The notes under the pieces: model-generated
Told to the model about the DNA's origin: nothing
Seen by the model: only the letters and a program-made list of their open reading frames with translations
The model's database searches: none
Assembly: GCA_032191485.1 (NCBI GenBank)
Contig: JAVDOI010000009.1
Location: 19,890,343 to 19,954,342 of the forward strand
DNA: 64,000 nt
Source: Leptoclinus maculatus
Lineage: Eukaryota; Chordata; Actinopteri; Perciformes; Stichaeidae
Reading direction: 5' to 3'
Translations under genes and position numbers: made by a program
Shown: piece after piece, positions 9,667-23,152 of the stretch
Layout: the number at the start of each line of letters is the position of its first letter
Numbering within the stretch: position 1 is the stretch's first letter

Positions 9667-11106
9667 CAGGGGTCGGCAACCTTTACTACCCAAAGAGCCA
9701 TTTTGCCCTATTTTCCACCAAATAAAATGTGTCTGGAGCCGCAAAAGCTATTTGATATCACAGCTTATAAAGTTGTATATATAGTTATATTATAGATACA
9801 AAAACTATAGTTTGTTGTATTTATGAAAATATAGAACAAGAATAAAGACAATTCTTGACATTTTATTGCTATTTTCAGTGACAGTATCACCTCAAACTCC
9901 AAGATATGAGCTGTTCCCTTTGAAAGATTGTCCACTGTGCAAAAAATAAAATAAAAATGTATTTATTTCCATGTTATTTTTTGTCAAAGCCTGTGTCCAC
10001 GTCCACACTACTACGTTTTCATTTGAAAACGCATATGTTCTGCTACGTTTACACTGAGCGTCCACTCTACGCCGGTGTTTTCAAAGCACTGAAAATGCTC
10101 CCAAGGATGGATACGTTTGAAAACTCCGGGGTAGCTTTGTCGTGTGGATGGCGTAAACGCATACATTTGGAAACGATCACGTGTTCACTACTTGATTAAA
10201 CATAAAACAACAACATTGATTACCGATCGACTACCAGGTTAATTTAACATGGTCAACTGATTACAGGTGATGCTGACCTTGTTGTCTTTACTAGCAGCTG
10301 TTGTTCAGTTAAAGTCTGCATTATTACGGAGGAAGCAGCTGTTAATGGAGCGATTAGTGAGCACCGTGTCCAGCGGAGGTATCAGATCTACGGAGCGGCC
10401 GTCTGAAGTCACGGTTAGCGGCTTTAGGGAGGGTGATGGACACAGAACGGAGGACTTTCCTTTCCTTACGAATGCTTATTTTGTTCTGCACAACTATTGT
10501 GAAGTCCGCAGATAAAATGTAAAGGAACAAAAGCAGTAAATGCTATTCAGTAGGACAGATAGTTAAGACACCAGCAGAGCTACGAGTGAGAACAGACAAC
10601 AACGAAACTGAGAGGAAACGAGTGAGAGACGTGTGTTGACCACATTTATGGACCATAATCTAGTAAACTTGTACGTGTAAGTGTTGATTTTGAAGTAAAT
10701 GTGATGTGAGAGAGAGATATAGAGAAAGACCCGCAGCACTGTAACTAAGTCTGAAAAATATAACGTCAACGTCTGTTTGAGTTCATAGAGGAAGATTTTA
10801 GAGAATATCTTAAGTATTAAACACGACCTTTCATTATTAAAGACTACTTTATTACTCTGTCGTATTGTTTTAACTTAGCTACCAATCTACTCCCTGTTTA
10901 CACCGGCACCCACGCGCATGCCCAGTGTACGTGAAGAGTCACGTGATATTCGTTTTCAGGCGTTTTAGTCTGGACGGAGATCATTTTTGTTTGTTAAAAC
11001 TCTGTTTTAAACCGAAAAGGTATTAGTGTGGATGTAGCCTCGGGAGCCGCAACAGAGGGGCTGAAGAGCCGCATGCGGCTCCGGAGCCGCGGGTTGCCGA
11101 CCCCTG
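9667..11106 (+). mobile_element. hAT element with 8-bp TSD, carrying a nested element
   Basis: Terminal inverted repeats CAGGGGTCGGCAACC and GGTTGCCGACCCCTG bound 1440 bp. GTCTACAC flanks both sides (9659-9666 and 11107-11114), an exact 8-bp duplication typical of hAT. About 330 bp of the left part and the last ~65 bp (GAGCCGCATGCGGCTCCGGAGCCGC region) belong to the hAT. The middle is a second element. No transposase remains, so it is non-autonomous. Confidence 0.93.
9997..11040. mobile_element. DNA element nested in the hAT copy
   Basis: Its left end GTCCACACTACTACGTTTTC and its right end (reverse complement CATCCACACTAATACC) form imperfect inverted termini of a common fish element rich in GTTTTC and GAAAAC words. 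A related end occurs near 26215-26300. The exact insertion duplication could not be fixed. It postdates the enclosing hAT. Confidence 0.65.
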
Positions 11107-11114
11107 GTCTACAC

Positions 11115-12769
11115 CAAAGGTGTAGTGCTGCCGGAGCACAGCAGAAAGACACTTTTGTTCTCCAAATGAGGAAAGAGAATATTTGCAGTTTGCATAGTTT
11201 GGTTGAAATATATATAAACATAAGCACTGGAAGATCCAATCATCACTAAAGCATATGTCATACAAGACAGCCAATAGAGTGAAGATGAATATAGATCAGC
11301 AAGTGTGGTGATCATCAAATAGGCGTTTGCCCTCAGCCACTCACATCACTGGTCTCATAGCTCTGAAACAGCTGTACCAATCACAGTTAGACATTAAAAT
11401 GACTGCAAACGGAAAGCTTCACCTCATGTCTCGAACACACACATCACCAAAACTTAACATACTGATATTCTAACTTTCTCCTGCCTGTTGATTATACCAT
11501 TTTTCTAGGTGCATTCTCAATACTTGAAAACCGTAAGTGTACTTGTACAAAAAGTTTATAGATATTTAAAAATAAATGTGCAAGAAAGATTGAAAAAAGT
11601 AAAGTATCTCTGGATTACCTGAGTTACTGTGTGTAACACAGTAAAAATACTAAAGCATGGCAGAAAATGTCGGGGACGTGGAAGACCAGGTTTGAAAATA
11701 ATATTGTAACTATCATTACATTCCAGAGTCCATACTAGCATAGTTAGCTGCTTTGTATGATTACGTGCTGCACCTCATTGCTATTTGCTTTACTTGTTCT
11801 GAAACTGGCGGGGGGGTATGATTGAGAACTGATTAACCACATGAAGCAGCAAAAAGAATGAAGTGCTTAAAGAAGTGTGATCAGCAGCATCAGAGACCTT
11901 TTTTATTTAAGGGACTCACTGGAATCAGTCATTCAAAAGCTTGACATAATGTTGATTAAAACTCAAGTGTGAACAGAATACTATCATGCACAGTAGTGAA
12001 AAAAACAAAGAGATTTGTACATTTTCTGAAAATGTCAGCATGTTTAACTTAAGGGAATTTGTTACAAATGGATGGGAACATTCCAACACATACACAATGG
12101 TACCATAGTATATAGCCCCCTTTACAAATAAGACCAGGAGTCCCTAGTGAGATGGATTTTTCGGAAAAGAAAAAGACAGAGGTATGAGATATAAAAGCCT
12201 AATGTATTTGTTCCCTCAGCTGTGTGACACTTCAGTTTATTTTCTAACCTGGGCCACAGCTCTTAAAGAAGACAGGATGGGCCTGCAGGAGTTTGATGCA
12301 GTTTCCCTACAATGTAGCCTGGATAACATGTGAGGTAATACATTTCTGTTCAACCTAATGTCTTTTTTCCTCCACTGTGGTAGACACACCTTTACAAATG
12401 TGTAAACTCAAGTTTTACCTGTACACACAAATAGTCAATACCCTGGTAAGCTATCTTCAAATAAGTGAATTGCTGAGTGGTGAGAAAGTTATTTCTCAAG
12501 TCATCACTCTGAAGCAGACATGAGAAGAAGCTTGTAATATTCCTCAAAGGGATGCAGCAAAGGAGAGTCATTTGACTGCCATGCTGTGTGAGGGAGCAGG
12601 AGAGGTGTCCTTGGATGGCTGGATGGGGAGATAGAGGACGTTTGTTTGAACAGCCAAGAAACAGAGGCGGTGACACCGAGGGGGGTCGGACACACCGGGG
12701 CTAGTAATAGGGGAAGTGTTTGTGTGTAATCTAAGTCGACTTGAAATGATGTGGCATGTATAGCGAAGA
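11115..12769. other. Unassigned intergenic stretch
   Basis: No supported gene, RNA or element ends. Confidence 0.35.
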
Positions 12770-12905
12770 CAGTAAGAGAAAGAACGATGGGGAAGAAGAG
12801 AGAGATAAAAGGGGGAATGAGAGAGTGTGAGGGAGATAAATATGGGGGAGGGGGGTGAGGGAGACAAATAGAGAGACAAAAGGAGAGATGGAGGGCAGAC
12901 GATGA
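12770..12905. repeat. Polypurine (GA-rich) tract
   Basis: Over 130 bases with very few pyrimidines on the plus strand, next to a long GT run. Strongly strand-asymmetric and a candidate for triplex DNA. The minus-strand frames are low-complexity translations of it. Confidence 0.75.
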
Positions 12906-12962
12906 GGCCCCTCCGATGAAGATGCCATACCCGAACAGATGCCAGCTGTTCCTCTGTGTGTC

Positions 12963-12970
12963 TGTGTGTG

Positions 12971-13029
<59 letters not shown>
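12963..13029. repeat. (GT)n microsatellite
   Basis: About 67 bp of GT with one early TTG interruption. Confidence 0.97.
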
Positions 13030-13031
<2 letters not shown>

Positions 13032-13091
13032 CGTATGCAATCATCCTCATGCTGCTGTCAGCTCATTACAGGAACAGATCTGAAAAGATTG

Positions 13092-13153
13092 GTGATGATG
13101 ATAGAGATGATGGTAATGATGATGCTGATGATAATGATGATAACATGATCATC
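13092..13153. repeat. Imperfect (GAT)n repeat
   Basis: Interrupted GAT/AAT trinucleotide run following the GT array. The Met-rich frame over it is a repeat translation. Confidence 0.8.
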
Positions 13154-13494
13154 ATAACAACAATATCTGCCAATCTCAGCCTGGATTCACTTTGATGTAG
13201 TCGGCTGTTGTAGGTTAAAAGACGGCAGTGAAGGAACTGTTGCACTGGTCAACTCTATTTATACACACGAATGAATCATTGTCAAATTTGTTTGGGATTC
13301 TTGGTTCTTTCAGAGTGCACAAATGAGACTATGGTTTTTACAATATCTAAAACACAGTTTCTACAAACAGAACCTCGTGTGAAATTTGAGACATCCATGT
13401 GAAAGGGACATGTTGTTGCTGGACATTTCATAGGGGATAAATGGATATGAGATTTGACCATGTGCTTTTAATTTCACATGTGAACTGTGAGAAA

Positions 13495-13970
13495 TCTATG
13501 GAAGCCCATTTCCGCCAGCAAAAAATAAATAACAGGTGACTAAAAAAATAATAATAATAATTTTTGCTTTTTTTTGCTTTTTTTAATTATTATAAATTAT
13601 GACTTTTTCAGACGAAATTATGAGATAGAAAATCGAAATTACGAGATACTTTAACACAACAGTCATAGAAGCAGCTTTTCATAGTTTACCCTACATTTGA
13701 CATAAATGGATTGTGAGTACATTGAAGACTACTTTAAACATGGTTTTACAACAGATGAAATACTTCAATTGCTTGCTGTTTCACGTGGGATTGTACGGAG
13801 CAAACGCACCCTTGAAAGGATTTTAAGCAAGAAGCAGCTCTGGAGTAGAAAGAATAAAACCGAGGTGGCTGAGGTGGCAACCTTCATTAAACAGCAACTG
13901 GAAACATCTGGTCTGTGTCATGGTTACAGATGGATGCAGCAAAAGTGTTTTTTTTTTACTTTTTCCTAAA
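13495..13970 (+). mobile_element. 5' part of an integrase-type DNA transposon
   Basis: An AT-rich leader with CCCATTTCCGCCAGC, AATTATGAGATAGAAA and AATTACGAGATA words, common in fish transposon ends, precedes the frame described next. The element is cut or decays after 13970; no right terminus was found. IS3EU-type is the best guess from remembered protein similarity. Confidence 0.45.
13706..13969 (+). pseudogene. N-terminal fragment of an rve-type transposase
   Basis: 87 codons. A predicted helix-turn-helix region spans about residues 9-45 (FKHGFTTDEILQLL and then RTLERIL), followed by LCHGYRWMQQKC near residue 70. This order and the HGYRWM motif match the start of eukaryotic transposon proteins that carry an integrase catalytic core (IS3EU-like; remembered similarity). 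The catalytic core is absent: after QQKC the frame runs into a poly-T tract and stops. The start ATG is the first in frame. This is a truncated relic, or less likely a domesticated DNA-binding fragment. Confidence 0.5.
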
Positions 13971-14277
13971 CTTTTTCTAAGTAATTGGTGATAATTTGTT
14001 GATTTGTTAAACTTTCAGAAAGACACACATTTGCGCTTTCACTTTGTTGATGAGGGAAATAAATGAATACTTTAAAGCCACTATACACATTTGACATAAT
14101 TCATTAATCATATTTTAAATTTGGAAAAGTAAGGAAAACAACTTCAAACACTAAATGTTTTCACTTTCTAATTAGCATAATTTACATCTAACAGGCATCT
14201 GGTCATGAAAAGATTTCCAAAGGGAAAAAGTCAGAGGATCACAAAAGATTTTCCAGTTCATTCTGTAATAAACATGA

Positions 14278-14493
14278 TAGAGGTCCACCGATAGTCGATA
14301 TTTAAAGCTTTGGTGCAGGAAAAAGCCAATAGGTCGGCTCGTGTTATGTGTATGGAGCCTCTATGTAAAAGGGTGATGGACGTCTGTGCCATCAGCCACT
14401 ATCAGAGCAAAGTTCCACTGATAACGATAGTTTGTAAAAGAAGCCTTATTTGCGGCAATTAATCGGCCAAACTGATTAACCAGGAGACCTCTT
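14278..14493. mobile_element. Short hAT-like MITE, ~216 bp
   Basis: Ends TAGAGGTC and GACCTCTT are inverted repeats. The flanks AAACATGA (14270-14277) and GAACATGA (14494-14501) match at 7 of 8 positions, as in a hAT duplication with one mutation. The interior has the ATCGGCCAA and CCAATAGGTCGG words of a fish repeat family. Confidence 0.6.
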
Positions 14494-14501
14494 GAACATG
14501 A

Positions 14502-15810
<1,309 letters not shown>

Positions 15811-15981
15811 TTGTCTTTCAGAGGGAAACTGTAGTGCCAGGTTAATGGGACAACCACTGCTGGTTAATGTGAGGTATGTTACACAGATGCACAGTGTGAT
15901 GCTACTCTTGTATGCATGTTGGCAGAGAAATGAGTAGTAAAGAAATCATCTAGCAAACAGGCTGCAATATATGTTTATGTT

Positions 15982-15987
<6 letters not shown>

Positions 15988-16016
<29 letters not shown>
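15988..16016. repeat. (GT)n microsatellite
   Basis: About 29 bp pure GT, on the complementary phase to the large AC array 180 bp upstream. Confidence 0.95.
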
Positions 16017-16018
<2 letters not shown>

Positions 16019-16265
16019 AACTTTGCCATATGAACGTTTTTTTCCAGTTAAGTAGACAAATCCCAGAATAAAAAATTCTTGGTTTGGCCGTCTTCGCTGA
16101 CATCTCTATTGCTGTGTATTTTCATCCATCTGTTCTTTGCCTGAAGTCAGGTTATAGATGGCTGTTTTGGTATCGCATGTAAATCAAACACTGGAAAAGA
16201 TCAGACAAAAGGCCATGACAAGGAGCCTCAATTGGGCAATTAGTCAAACTATATATATATATATA

Positions 16266-17150
16266 CAGTGGCGGCTGGTCCATAGAGGGCGCTAGGGCGC
16301 CGCCCCCCCTTGAGCTACAAATAATACAAAATAAAATAAATAATAATAATGAACTATACAAATTGACAATATTTGTGTTTTTGAAATATGGAATCACCCA
16401 GTAATATGTGTAAAATATGATATCTGCGGTAAATATATGCTTTTCCTGCTCGTCCTCTCTGCCTGTCTGCAGGTCCTCTCTGCGTGTGCACGTCTCAGCT
16501 GGCTGGGGCGCTGGAGAAACTGCCCCAAAGAGGCGGGTCTATAAAGCAGTTTAGCCAATGATGCTTTAATGCTGACTAAAGATATAAATGAGTGACATAC
16601 AATTTAGCCAATCAGCGTCCTCAAATAGATTCAGCTTGGGGCAGATTTCCTTCTGCCCCAAGCTGCGCGTTCTCGTCGGGACTAGTCTCTACAGGCGAGC
16701 GCCAGCGCGAGCACTGCTCCTCCAAGACCCGTTTGAGAGGAGAACTGAGAGGAGAAACTACAGCTGAAAGAGCTGATCCCAGATCAGCCTGACCTCACAA
16801 TCAGACAGCAGACTAGCAGGAAAGAGAAGCAGTACATGCGAAGCTTCTCTAGTATTTGTACACCAGACAGGTTTGGCTCGCTGGATGCAGTCATCTTAAT
16901 AACTTATTTAGCTTTTTAAATCAACGGGGGCAGAACCAGCACGGACAGTTAGGGAGTGAGGGACATGAAGCACCTGTCTGAGAAATGGATATATAGTTAT
17001 ATATAAATAATTATATATATATGTGTGTGTGTTTTATATTATAGTGAATATTATTATATGATATATATATTATTATATTATACAGAATATTATTATATGA
17101 TATATATATTATATTATACTACCGCTAAGCTAGTTTAGCTTAGCCTCCCT
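16266..17150 (+). mobile_element. hAT non-autonomous copy, 3' end missing
   Basis: Begins CAGTGGCGGCTGGTCC after a TA microsatellite and shares long stretches with 35599-36862 (for example ATATTTGTGTTTTTGAAATA and ACATACAATTTAGCCAATCA). Both copies carry a 66-codon frame (16592-16792 here) that starts alike and ends ADPRSA; it is not a recognised protein. The right terminus CCAGCCGCCACT seen in the other copy is absent; homology decays after the AT-rich part near 17040. Confidence 0.75.
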
Positions 17151-17284
17151 GAACACACGCGGGGCCTCAGCTGTTTTTTGTTATTGTTCCGGGTTCAAAA
17201 GGTCACACAGCCCGTTGTCTGTTACGTGAGCGCAGTCCACCGAAAACATTATATTTCCCACAATTTAAGCTTCTGCATTTTCCA

Positions 17285-17436
17285 AATGCACTAGTATTAT
17301 TCAAACGTATTGTTCGGTTCGTAAGCCTCATACCGAACGGTTTAATACGAATACGTGTATTGTTACAGAAACAAATAACCGTAGCTCAGTAGGACAGCAC
17401 AGAAGGCCCAGGTATAAAATGCACGTCCCACCACTG
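17285..17436 (+). mobile_element. Composite of two further transposon ends
   Basis: 17300-17366 contains CCGAACGGTTTAATACGAATACG and GTGTATTGTTACA, the tail of another fish repeat. 17370-17436 (GGCCCAGGTATAAAATGCAC, then GTCCCACCACTG) matches the right end of the hAT element at 27502-28782. The locus thus joins pieces of at least three families. Confidence 0.6.
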
Positions 17437-18919
17437 ACTGAAACAGACCACCTAATAGCCAACTGGTAGCAGAAGCAGTTAGGGCACTGCCGATCGTTTG
17501 AATGCCTTCTCACTGCTCTTATAGTGTACCTTTGTTGGGCAGGATCTTTCTCATGGTGGGCCTTTAAATAGACCCCCTGTAGTTTCATCCAGGCCAGAGC
17601 AGAAGTTGCTCTCTTGTCAGATTAGCTCCTCAAGCAAATTGAAAGGCCCACAAATGACGCGAGTGTGCATTTCTTTGACTTGTGATGTATATCTTTAGAT
17701 GTCTGCATCATTAAGTGTGTTCGTCAGAAGTGTTTTATGGAAGGAAATATGTCTAATCAAAAGGTTTCATACGCGTTCACACACGTTTCATACACAAGAA
17801 TACCAAAGACTTTTGAACTTCAGAGGATGCTTGTGTTGTCAACTCAGTTCTTCTGCTCAGACTTTAGTTGAACGAACAGATGGTCAAAATCATAGAGATG
17901 AAAAAGAAATGATGTCTTTTATAGTTGGAATTTATATATTGCAACTACTTCTTTTGATTCGATGAAAAATATTACAGATATAATTAGCAAATAGTTCGAA
18001 ACAATTCAAGTGAAAGAACTTTTTTTCAGTGTACATTTAGTGTTATGACAAATAATACACATGTTATCATAGCTGTCTGCCAGTAAAAACCCCCAACTCA
18101 ATTCACCCCAGTCAGAAAAATCCACACAAGACCTCCATAAAAATCCACTCGAAGACTTTATCACCATTATCTCCTACCCATTCAACCTCTGACTGTTGCA
18201 ATGTACTACTATCTGAATTTGTGATATAACCCTTGACTTAAAACTCATAGGAATGCTTTTCATCTCTATAACTAGTTGGAATATTTCCTTGTTATGTCTA
18301 CATTCCCCTGTCACGGTTTGTTGGTCTGTGTCAAGATGTTTCTGGATGAATGTATCTGTATCTGGCTGTGGAAATTAATTTCCTCTTTGACATTTAAGCT
18401 CTGGGAAACATTTTAAAGATAGGAGGTTAATGCAGGATAGCGGAACTCTGGTGTTTAAAAAAGAAAACTCCACAAGGACTGGTGTATCACTGTTGGATAG
18501 GAGCCTGTGTGGAAACATATTGAAGGTACAGAATTTCACTGACTTTCCGTCATGAAATATTCATCGTTTGTGGGGAATCTCTGTCTCTCCACCTTCTTCT
18601 TTCTGTCTTTGTCTTCTCTCTGTGTAAGGAACTACAGTATGGAGGTGCTCTATTTGTCGTAGTTTCTCGGTAACTAATTATGTCTCACTGACTACCTCAC
18701 AGACACGCGTAGACGCACTTGTAATAAATCTTAGTTGTGGTAATGATCACACACACACTGTAGATCCATGTGAAAGGCAGTTAAGGCAGGTCATAATAGT
18801 ACAAAGAGGCTCCAGATCAGGAATCCAGTAGACTTTCCAATTAGATGACAGTTTTAGTATTGCTTGTATTGATGGTGGTCACATAGACAACAACATTGGT
18901 AGTAATCATGCTGGTTTAC
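17437..18919. other. Unassigned intergenic stretch
   Basis: No recognisable gene or element. Short frames only. Confidence 0.35.
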
Positions 18920-19330
18920 GGTTGTGGCTTTCAATCCAAGGCTGTTGATATACATGCTTTTTAAAGCTGCTTGTCCATGCAAACGCATTTGTGATCAAAG
19001 AGGCATTGTTCCAACACGTTCTCTTTGCCAACTTGTCTAATGCGGCTGCTTGGTCAGTGGCCCTATGCTTCAAACTATAACGCTCTAAGTACCCCTCTAG
19101 CGTCAGATTTGGACGTTTAAGGGACAGCGTGTCAGTTTCTTTAATTTCCAAAAATAAACTTTCATGTTCACAGGAAACGTACAGTTTCTGCTCATTACAA
19201 GCATACAGTCTCTTTTCAAAATAAACCTCCAATGTAGGTTTACTTAGTTTTTAGGTTTACTTGTGCAACAAAACCACTTAATTAGGCTTAGGAAAATATC
19301 TTGGTTTGCGTCGCAATAAGCACATCTGCT
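18920..19330. repeat. Dispersed fish repeat, shared with 35100-35160
   Basis: Holds CTTTTCAAAATAAAC followed by GGTTTA..TTGTGCAACAAAACCACTT; the same order recurs near 35110-35165. The upstream part (CAGATTTGGACGTTTAAGGG) is also a word of fish interspersed repeats. The 108-codon minus frame (18906-19232) is therefore treated as repeat DNA. Confidence 0.5.
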
Positions 19331-21869
19331 ACATGCAATTACTATGCTTGTTACGTAATTACAGAAGTTGTGTCCCAAAACGGTGGAAAAATAAGTCAAA
19401 ATTGTGGACCGAGACACAGACAGCAGTCTCCTGCGTGTAAGTCCTGTGTCCGCCCAACCTCCCCTTCCGCCTGCCTTATGCAGATTGCCTCACTCTTTAC
19501 AATATGTAGCTGTGAACATCTAATAATGACGCAGATGGGTTTACATTAAGTTAGTTGAAAGCCTGGTGTATCCAATACAGGCACTTTACGGGTGTATTTG
19601 ATGAGTTGAACAAGCTGAATGTTAATATCGAATCATACATCTTGCCTGTACATGAAATATTTAAGCATGATATCCACTAGGGGCAGATGAGAGCTGAATC
19701 ATGTCATAGGAAACAATGAATGAAATGACTCCACTTACAGGAATGTACGGAGAGGAAAGGAAATACTTGTGTTTGCATGATAGAGGGTAAAAGCCCAGAT
19801 GACTGAGTTTTGTCAGACTTGCGTATTCTGTTGGATGGTGAGTTTTAAGATGGGAGAGAAGATTTGTGGTGTTTTCATCTTTATTCCCCACTTATTTATC
19901 GGACAGCTTGCAAATCACTTTGTTCACGTTCTCTGGCTCTTCTTTTTATTTCATTTTAAAATCAAAGAATCGCCAAATAGTTGCATTATTTTTGTTAACG
20001 TGAGTGAACATCAGTCCTGCTAGACATGAAGCTACATGTAATTACCGTTAAAGCTTCATTCATAACATTGACATTAAACATATTATCTTCATGATTTTCA
20101 ATTTAGAATGGGAATTGTGACACCCTTATTCGTCATTTCTCTAGTTATTTATTCTACCAGAAGGCAAATTTATTGAAAAAAGATATATGTATAATTTCCA
20201 AAACTCAAAACCTCTTCTTGAATGATAACCTCATCATATTGACCAACTCTACTGCATGAATTAGAAGAAAGAGACATTTTATTAAATGTTAGAATGATTT
20301 GTTAATTTGGACATTTCTACTGTGTAGAGCCAAGCTAAGTGTACTTGTTCATGCTGATTATGTTAGATAGCAGACACACGAGTCAACTTGTAGCATGTCC
20401 TTATTACTGGAGACATGAAGTGTAACCTTGTGGAAAGCAGACAGCTATGCAGACAGTAAGCTCTCTAAAGCTTGTTCTCTTCTTCTACTTTTCACTCTTA
20501 CACATATTGATGGATGATGGTAAGCTCTTAAAAACTGGAGGAACACTTCTAAAACTGCAGTATCTTAGGGTTACACGAATGAAGCTGCCAATATACGAAG
20601 GACCAGTACTTCAATTTTAGACAAAGCTTTCCAAAAACTCCACTTTAATTTCATTAAAGCAAGTGAAAAAGTCTGCCAGAAGGGTGAGAAAATGAGACTT
20701 GTCTGAAAACACCCTGTGACTTATTTTTTACATTTGCTTTGCAGAACGAGACGTCATTATCCAGTATAAGATGACGTCATTACAAGATTGACTGTCCACT
20801 GTGTAAAATGCAAGCAAGTCTCAGTAAATTCAGCTGCCTAGCTAAAGAACCAGAATTTAAACCCAAAAAGTTCCTTTCATTATGTGGTTGTCAAAGTTGT
20901 CAAAGTAAGTACCTTGGCAGAGTTCCAGGAGGTCATCAGTAAAGAAAAATTAAGTCAATCTTACTATTTTATTCCATTTCAAATAATGTAATGTGTCTAC
21001 TGGTGTCCTTGTTATATGTCTGGAAGGACAACTCAATAACTCTCCTTATTCTGATTTTATTAAAAATCTGGAAAATTATACATATTTTTGTATTGTTTTC
21101 TGTTTTTGGTACAACCTGATCATTGGATGTAAATTCCAAAAATCCATATTACATCTGATTGACTGTTAACAAACAAGTTATGGTCATCATAAAATACATT
21201 GGAAGTTGCCTAAGGCTTATGCTGCTGGAGACAGGATCCATAACATATATCAACACCAGAAAATAGCTGTAAGAAGCATTGACTGATGGCAGCTACAGTA
21301 ATTACAATTACACTAATGTTTGTCAAAGTTATGTAATAGAGACAATAATAAATTCCTTCTCCTCGTGACAATTTTGATTTCGATAAATTGATGCAAGCTA
21401 TTGTGTGATGCGCCGTACATCAGATAGAGTTGTAAATGTGTAAATGAGACAGTGAATAGTTAAACCAGTTTAAAGGATCAGTTTACACCAGATACGTTTC
21501 ATTTAGAGCTGAGAACAGGTATTTCATATTTGAGAAAAAGTGAATAGCTGGTGATCATTTGTGTAAGGCAATAGTTGGATATCAGATACAGCACCATACA
21601 ACTTTTTCAGGAATACACATCAGTTCAGAAGAACATAATAAAATGTCATCAATGTATATTGGAAACAATTAAGAAAAAGGGCAGTTCATGCCAATATCTC
21701 AGTCTAAATATACAAATCAGAATGGACCTTGCAGACACATCAATTAAATACATAAAAGAAACAAAAGGAATGTGATGTTACAACAACGCATGAATACAAT
21801 TTGCTCTATTGCAGACAGCTGCAATGATAATAATTCATATTATTATAGTATATGAGCCCATTTGGCTGA
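19331..21869. other. Long unassigned AT-rich stretch
   Basis: About 2.5 kb with no supported gene, RNA or element ends. Confidence 0.35.
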
Positions 21870-22038
21870 TGTGTGAGTACTTTCAATTTTATAATTTAAG
21901 TAGGCTACATTTTCTTGATTATTTACTTCTATACTTTTACTTGAGTAAGATTTTGATTGCAGGACTTTTACTTGTAACAGAGTGTTAATTGTGGTATGAG
22001 TACTTTTACTGAAGTAAACCATCTTAGTTTCACCACTG
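21870..22038 (+). mobile_element. Right-end fragment of the hAT family seen at 536
   Basis: Carries TACTTTTACTTGAGTAAG, TTGCAGGACTTTTACTTGTA and ACAGAGTGTT, ending CACCACTG at 22038. Left part missing. Confidence 0.75.
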
Positions 22039-22395
22039 GTATTAATCAATGACACTGACTCGCCAGAGAGTGAGTCAGGAACTTCTCGTTGTCTCTCCCC
22101 ACCAGTCTCCTTCACTACACGCATCACACACAGTGCACCACTGCGATCATGTTTCTGCCGTTTAATTATTCGCTACTTGGGCACAAAAGACCAGGCACAT
22201 GCACGTCACACAAGCACACCGAGCAAGCAGAGAAGCATCCTTGTGAAGGAGCATTTCTGCTGCTGTGACCAGTGTGAGCTCGACCCTTACTACAGTGGAT
22301 AGTGGCTGATGTCTCCACTCCAGCTGAAGCACCAATATAAAGCTCATCATGCAGAAGATGTACATGCACAAAAAAGTATAGGAAATAAAGACCTA
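22039..22395. other. Unassigned spacer
   Basis: Nothing recognised. The final TA (22394-22395) is the probable pogo target dinucleotide. Confidence 0.35.
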
Positions 22396-23152
22396 CCGTA
22401 TTTTCCGCACTATAAGGCGCACTTAAAAGCCTTTAATTTTCTCAAAAAACGACAGTGTGCCTTATAATCCGGAGCGCCTTATACATGGATTAATTCTGGT
22501 TGTGCTTACTGACCTCGAAGCGATTTTGTGTGGTACACGGCGCTCTGTCAAAATGTTTTAGTACGACTTTGGTAAACTACAAAGCCACACCGCTTGCAGC
22601 ATTACGGCTACCGTAGTCAGGAGCGTCGCGGAGTAATACATACTGTGCTTCACCATAATATTACATATGTTAATATTACGATGCTGTCAAAAACAAAGTG
22701 AAGCAAACTAATTCAGAGCTTGCCATCATTCCGAGTGGATTAACTAAAGAACTCCAGCCGCTAGATATTGGTGTCAACAGGGCGTTCAAAGTTAAACTGC
22801 GAGCTGCGTGGGAGCAGTGGATGACAGAAGGCGAACACACATTCACCAAGACAGGGAGACAGCGCCGGGCAACTTACGCTACTATCTGCCAATGGATCGT
22901 GGATGCCTGGGCTAAGGTATCAGTCTCAACTGTGGTCCGAGCTTTCACGAAGGCCGGAATCATCACTGAACTGCCAGGTAACAGCAACGACACTGACTCT
23001 GACTCGGATAATGACGAGAGGGATCCGGGCATGCTGGATGCCGTAATCGCAAAGTTTGACTGACTGACTGTTTTGTTTCGCTTAATGCGCCTTATAGTCT
23101 GGTGCGCTTTATATATGAAAAAAGATCGAAAATAGACCATTCATTGACAGTG
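22396..23152 (+). mobile_element. Pogo-type element, copy 1, right tip deleted
   Basis: Starts TA|CCGTATTTTCCGCACTATAA. Its first ~230 bp match the reverse complement of 24773-25006. Its right part (TTATAGTCTGGTGCGC..., GACCATTCATTGACAGTG) matches the reverse complement of 24215-24285, then stops at about 23152, lacking the final ~42 bp with the inverted terminus. It retains a transposase C-terminal segment. The two copies face opposite ways about 1 kb apart. Confidence 0.85.
22680..23063 (+). pseudogene. C-terminal fragment of pogo/Tigger-type transposase
   Basis: Homology runs from about 22680 to the TGA at 23061-23063, about 127 codons, with the first in-frame ATG absent until 22698 after a frame-opening stop at 22671. 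KELQPLDIGVNRAFK is the end of the DDE catalytic fold; its Asp is the usual third metal ligand in this family. The downstream RATYATICQWIVDAWAKVS segment and an acidic SDNDERDPG tail are typical of pogo-derived proteins. The N-terminal DNA-binding domain and the first two catalytic Asp residues are gone, so it cannot be an active transposase. Domestication is possible but unsupported: the fragment sits inside a decayed copy. Confidence 0.75.

Noticed and set aside
18906..19232. 108-codon minus frame
   Set aside because: Overlaps a dispersed repeat shared with 35100-35160; no motif recognised.
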